From Circinella minor (lineage: Eukaryota; Mucoromycota; Mucoromycetes; Mucorales; Lichtheimiaceae): a stretch of DNA of 64,000 bases. The position numbers were made by a program, and so were the translations under genes. The DNA lies in contig JAEPRB010000129.1 of assembly GCA_016758965.1 (NCBI GenBank), positions 1 to 64,000 of the forward strand, given 5' to 3'. The notes beneath the pieces are model-generated. The model was not told the DNA's origin. It saw nothing but the letters and a program-made list of their open reading frames with translations, and did no database searches. Numbering within the stretch: position 1 is the first letter of the stretch; each line of letters begins with the position of its first letter. This document shows positions 60,131 to 64,000 of this stretch, piece by piece.

Positions 60131-61762
60131 ATCCCGATGAACCCCTGATTTTTTTAAAAAATTTCTTAAACCTATTTTATCATTTTACAACACAAAACAT
60201 CGTTTTTAATTATACACACACAACGCACATACACATATACACATACACACACATTCACGTCATTAATTATACACAACAATTTTTTTTCATCAGTTTATAA
60301 CATGTCCTATTTAACATTTTTTCAAATTTAAATACTTCTTTTCTCTCCCCCGCCCCCACTTTTCCCTTGTCTATTGTCACTCCATCTCATAACATCGTTT
60401 TCTTTTATACACACACACATACATAACACAACATGTTGCACATATACATTTAACTTCTTACACAATTATTACATTTCCCTGGCAGCTATCACAACTTTTT
60501 TTCGTTTTTATTTTTTTTTCTTCTCTCATTATAAATACACATATACACATATATATATATATATATATAATAGCACATATACTTCTTTTTCCGTTTCTGG
60601 TTTTATTCGCTATATTTATTTACTCATTATTTCCGTTCATTAATTATTATTCAAACAAAAAAAAAATCCATTTCATTATATTAAAAAAACACATACTTTT
60701 TTAAATTATTTTTTAATTCTTATATGCATGTAATTATTAACCTCCCCCCCTTTGTCTGTGCAAAAAGGGGGGAGATTTCATTTAATAAAAAAACGATTAC
60801 TTTTTTTTTAATTACAAAAACGAAATATCTTTAAAAAAAATAATTCTTTTCTCCTCAATTGGATATTTCGTCTAACAAAAAAAAAAATAAGTTGTTTTTT
60901 TCGGTCGATTGTTATTAATCCAAACCTATCCAAAAATAAAATTATATTACTACCTAAGTTTTCTATTTGAAGAAAAAAAACCCAGACTTTATAATCATAC
61001 GTATAGTTTTTTTTAATATATTATATAATAATAAAACAAAGCCAAACGGAAAAGAGCAAAAAAGTTAATTCCGTTTTCATTGCCTTGCATGCAGTGAAAC
61101 CACCTGTTACACCACACGTGTATTGTATGTGATTTCAATCTAAAACAGGAAATTGATATTAGACTAAAGTTTTTTTAAAAAGCCAGATCAGTGAGTTGAA
61201 AAAGACATATGTTATATTGTTTTGTGTATGCAAAAAAAAAAAAAAAAACAATATGGGAGGAGAGGGAAGTTTTTGAATAATTACTGTTGCTAATCAAATC
61301 AATTGACCCTTTTTTTCTCTTTTTTTGGCTAATTCAACCCTTTTATTTCCCTCCCGGGAAAAAAAAATAGTCGGATCAAAAGAATCAATATGTCAATTAA
61401 TTTTTTTTAAAAAGAAAGTTCCCTTGATATGATATGATAAAAACAATAATAATAATATTAATATAATATAATTATTAAAAATATAATGCGTATACAGAAG
61501 AAAAAGAACGTATTTTTGTATGTTTTTGAAGTATTATTTATTTTAAATGAATATATATATATAAAAAGAAACAAAAAAAAAATATATAAAAAAAAGGTTT
61601 GTAAAAAAAAATTCATATAGATATAGATATAGATATAGATATATATATATATATATATACAAGCCCCATCCAATCTTTTTTTTTTCCTTTCTGTCGCTCT
61701 GACTCTGTCGGTTTTGCTGCTACTCTGTCCTATCAATTTCTAATTTCAGTCCATCTTCTGTG

Positions 61763-61815
<53 letters not shown>

Positions 61816-62050
61816 CCTTTCTTCCCTTTTTTCTTTTTATTACTTTTTTTTTTCTTTTACTTTTTTTAAACTGGATTTCTAAATAACATTTGCTTTAATA
61901 TTCTTTCTCCTGTCTCTTTCCTCCTTCCCCTCTCTCTCTCTCTTTCTCTCCAGTCCCTTCACTCCTTCCATCTCTTCTTACTGTTCATCGACCACTTTGA
62001 CTACGTAATCTTTTTTCTTTTTCTTTTTTTTTTGTGTCTTTCACGCAGGA
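60131..62050. other. Intergenic region and velvet-gene leader
   Basis: Pyrimidine-rich and AT-rich sequence with microsatellites: (CA)n near 60214-60253, (GATATA)n/(TA)n at 61614-61660 and (CT)n at 61769-61800. A GC-poor palindrome of C7...G6 around 60743-60773 could fold. The last 45 bases end TTTCACGCAG just before the velvet ATG and look like an intron 3' end, so a 5'-UTR intron is possible. Confidence 0.45.
61769..61800. repeat. (CT)n microsatellite in a pyrimidine-rich leader
   Basis: A 16-unit CT dinucleotide run continues into a CTTT-rich stretch. Such tracts are common in this genome's 5' leaders and here lie about 250 bp upstream of the velvet-gene ATG. Confidence 0.85.
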
Positions 62051-63708
62051 ATGCTGCCTTTTGACATAGGCAATGCCTCATCTTCTTCAACCAATAACAA
62101 TAATTATGACAATCCTAGCAACCGATCTCAACAACGGTTTCAACAGCAACAAACGCATTCGCAGGGACAACAACATCAACAGTCAATTGAAGATCCTTAT
62201 TCATTTTTAATTAATCAACCTGTTCCTCCACCACTTCCATTTCTTGATGATGATTCGTTTATGTCACAATGGCCATTATTAATGGACTTTCCTCAACAAG
62301 ATGAAAATTCAATGGGATGGTAATAAAATAAAAAGAGAGATACATATAGTGTTCTTTTTAATCTCTTTTGACTCAAAAACTCGTCAATTTTTATTTTTTA
62401 CCTCTCAATCTTTAAATTCATTCCTACTTTATTTGATGGTTTATTGTGGTTTATTAGGAACTATGAATTAATTGTTGCGCAGCAACCAGTACTTGGAAGA
62501 CGATGTGGATTTGGTACAAAAGATCGACGACCTATTAGTCCACCACCTATTGTTGAACTTTTAATAACTACCTCTAATGGCAATAGAGTCAATGCAGAGT
62601 AAGTTCAATTTCCTACACATCAAAGAAAAGAAAGGAAGAAAGAAAAAACAAATGCAATTATACAATATATATATCAACATTTGTCCTCAGAGCATGAATA
62701 TATATATTCAGCTCGTAAATACAATACAATTGCAGTAAAAACACATCAATGTAGTTATACAAAATGACTTTACTGGATAAAAAAAAGCTTTGAAAAATTC
62801 AATTCTAGATATATCTATTCATTTATTAAATATTTATTTATATATATATATAGAGATGTCGATATATCATTTTTGATTGCATTATGTGATAATTGGCAAG
62901 CGGAAGGAATGACAGAAGCTAATGTCATTGCTGAACCTAGTAAACGTAATCTTGTTGGTAGTTTAGTTGCATCGGCTATAAAACTATATAACGTTCAAGG
63001 TCAACTAGGGATTTATTTTATCTTTAGCGATATTAGTGTACGATTAGAAGGTGTTTATCGATTAGGTTTTTCATTAGTTGATGTTCGTTCGTAAGTAATC
63101 CTATATTAGTTTTCATTATCATTTATTGCTATTGTTATTGAATAGAAAAAAAAAAGAAAAGAATGAAAAGAAAAAAAAACATGTTGTGAAACAGAAAAAG
63201 AAAAACACAGGTGCCACATAAAGAGGAAAAGATACGACACAAGAAATTATAAGCGAACAAAAAGGATGAAAAATTAAAAAAAAAGATTTACTTATCAGAT
63301 ATATATATATATATATTACCCCATTATTATAAATATGTTAGACCATGCATATCATTAGATCAATCTTCAAGTATACTTGCTAAAATATTTACAAATGCTT
63401 TTACTATATACCCAGCTAAAAGCTTTCCAGGAGTAGCAGGTAATTTACTCTATATGTTTCCTTTTTTCCTCTAGAAAGAAATAACTTTTCAAATTAGTTT
63501 TTCACATGCTTTGGTATATCTGTTAACCTATCGAGTTTTATTTTATTTTTATATATCTATATATATAAAAATAGCGAGGACGGAGCTTTCACAATGTTTT
63601 TTGAAACAAGGTGTAAAGATTCCCGTACGAAAAGAAGAAGATACTATTGGAAGTAATAGCAATAGTAATAGAAAGAAACGATCAGCCAATGATACAGAAA
63701 CGGGCTAA
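62051..63708 (+). CDS. Velvet-domain transcriptional regulator
   Basis: Exons 62051-62319, 62458-62598, 62854-63090, 63342-63439 and 63575-63708 join in frame with GT-AG introns, giving about 292 aa. Residues 1-88 are a Gln/Asn-rich leader. The velvet domain starts at YELIVAQQPVLGRRCGFG, followed by DRRPISPPPIVELLI, ANVIAEPSKRNLVGSLVASA, FSDISVRLEGVYRLGFSLVD and IFTNAFTIYPAKSFPGVA. It ends with TELSQCFLKQGVKIPVRKEE and a basic tail NRKKRS. Velvet proteins bind DNA as dimers in an NF-kB-like fold and control development and secondary metabolism in fungi. The layout is nearest to the compact VosA/VelB/VelC group; which one is undecided. An acceptor-like CAG just before the ATG leaves open a 5'-UTR intron or further upstream exon. 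Confidence 0.92.
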
Positions 63709-64000
63709 AAACTAGTTTTTTGTTTGTTCTTTTTGGAAACTATTTATAAACATTTACAACAATCCATCCAACCAACCAACCAAAAAAAGAAGGAAAACCT
63801 TTGTATAGTAATAAAAAAGAAGTAGAGAATTTGTTTTAGAGAATGAAAAAAAAAGAAGGAAGAAAACCGATCGATAAAATGAATGCCGCACAACGACACA
63901 CAAAAGCAAATAATGTACAACAAACGATCAGTATTTGCATTATAATGTACTACAACAACAATACAATATGAACGACACTTTTTTTTTTACTTATTGTACT
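63709..64000. other. 3' flank of the velvet gene
   Basis: AT-rich 3' flank without a recognised feature. An open question is whether a further gene begins beyond the right window edge. Confidence 0.4.

Noticed and set aside
60743..60773. C7...G6 palindrome resembling a bacterial terminator
   Set aside because: Bacterial-type termination is not expected in a fungal nuclear genome; most likely a chance hairpin.
1..64000. CRISPR arrays, operons, phage or bacterial defence genes
   Set aside because: Introns, TATA-like leaders, F-box, velvet and KCH genes show this is eukaryotic DNA; the only regular repeats are the 4.4 kb triplet and microsatellites.

Overview
The window comes from a fungal nuclear genome, most likely an early-diverging (Mucoromycota/Mucorales-type) fungus. 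The DNA is very AT-rich. Coding genes are split by short GT-AG introns of about 60-140 nt, and untranslated regions are full of homopolymers. The gene set includes a velvet factor, a Crz1-type zinc-finger protein, a KCH potassium channel, a PR-1/CAP secreted protein and expanded F-box/LRR genes. This placement is inference; no rRNA or other phylogenetic marker is present.

Region 1-18.2 kb is a repeat-rich graveyard around one complete gene. The gene at 4983-7412 (eight exons, about 478 aa) is an intact member of a lineage-expanded family I cannot name. Decayed relatives lie at 1-1069, 8117-9720, 12045-13195, 14240-14460, 16600-18170 and 32530-33300. Between them are a hAT transposase scrap, TA-flanked MITEs, a MITE-like insert inside an intron of the intact gene, a three-unit tandem repeat with an inverted partner, and a solo LTR sitting inside one pseudogene.

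Region 18.8-28.1 kb and region 41.4-48.3 kb hold an F-box/leucine-rich-repeat family. Four clear paralogs share one phase-1 intron at the same place (18.8, 22.7, 41.4 and 44.4 kb). A more diverged TPR-F-box-LRR gene lies at 25.9-28.1 kb, and a broken fifth paralog flanked by inverted LTR copies lies at 47.4-48.2 kb. They probably encode substrate receptors of SCF ubiquitin ligases.

At 29358-31952 there is a full-length PIF/Harbinger element with TAA target duplications and tail-to-tail ORFs. The transposase is a pseudogene with a deletion in the catalytic core, while the partner Myb-like ORF is intact.

Region 36.6-40.5 kb contains ordinary genes: TMEM18, a CAP/PR-1 secreted protein and a KCH-family potassium channel. 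After a gene-poor 6 kb stretch (48.6-54.8 kb) come a Crz1-like C2H2 regulator (54863-56098), an unrecognised serine-rich protein (59033-60130) and a velvet-domain regulator (62051-63708). No rRNA, tRNA, CRISPR array or operon was found; the window is monocistronic eukaryotic sequence.
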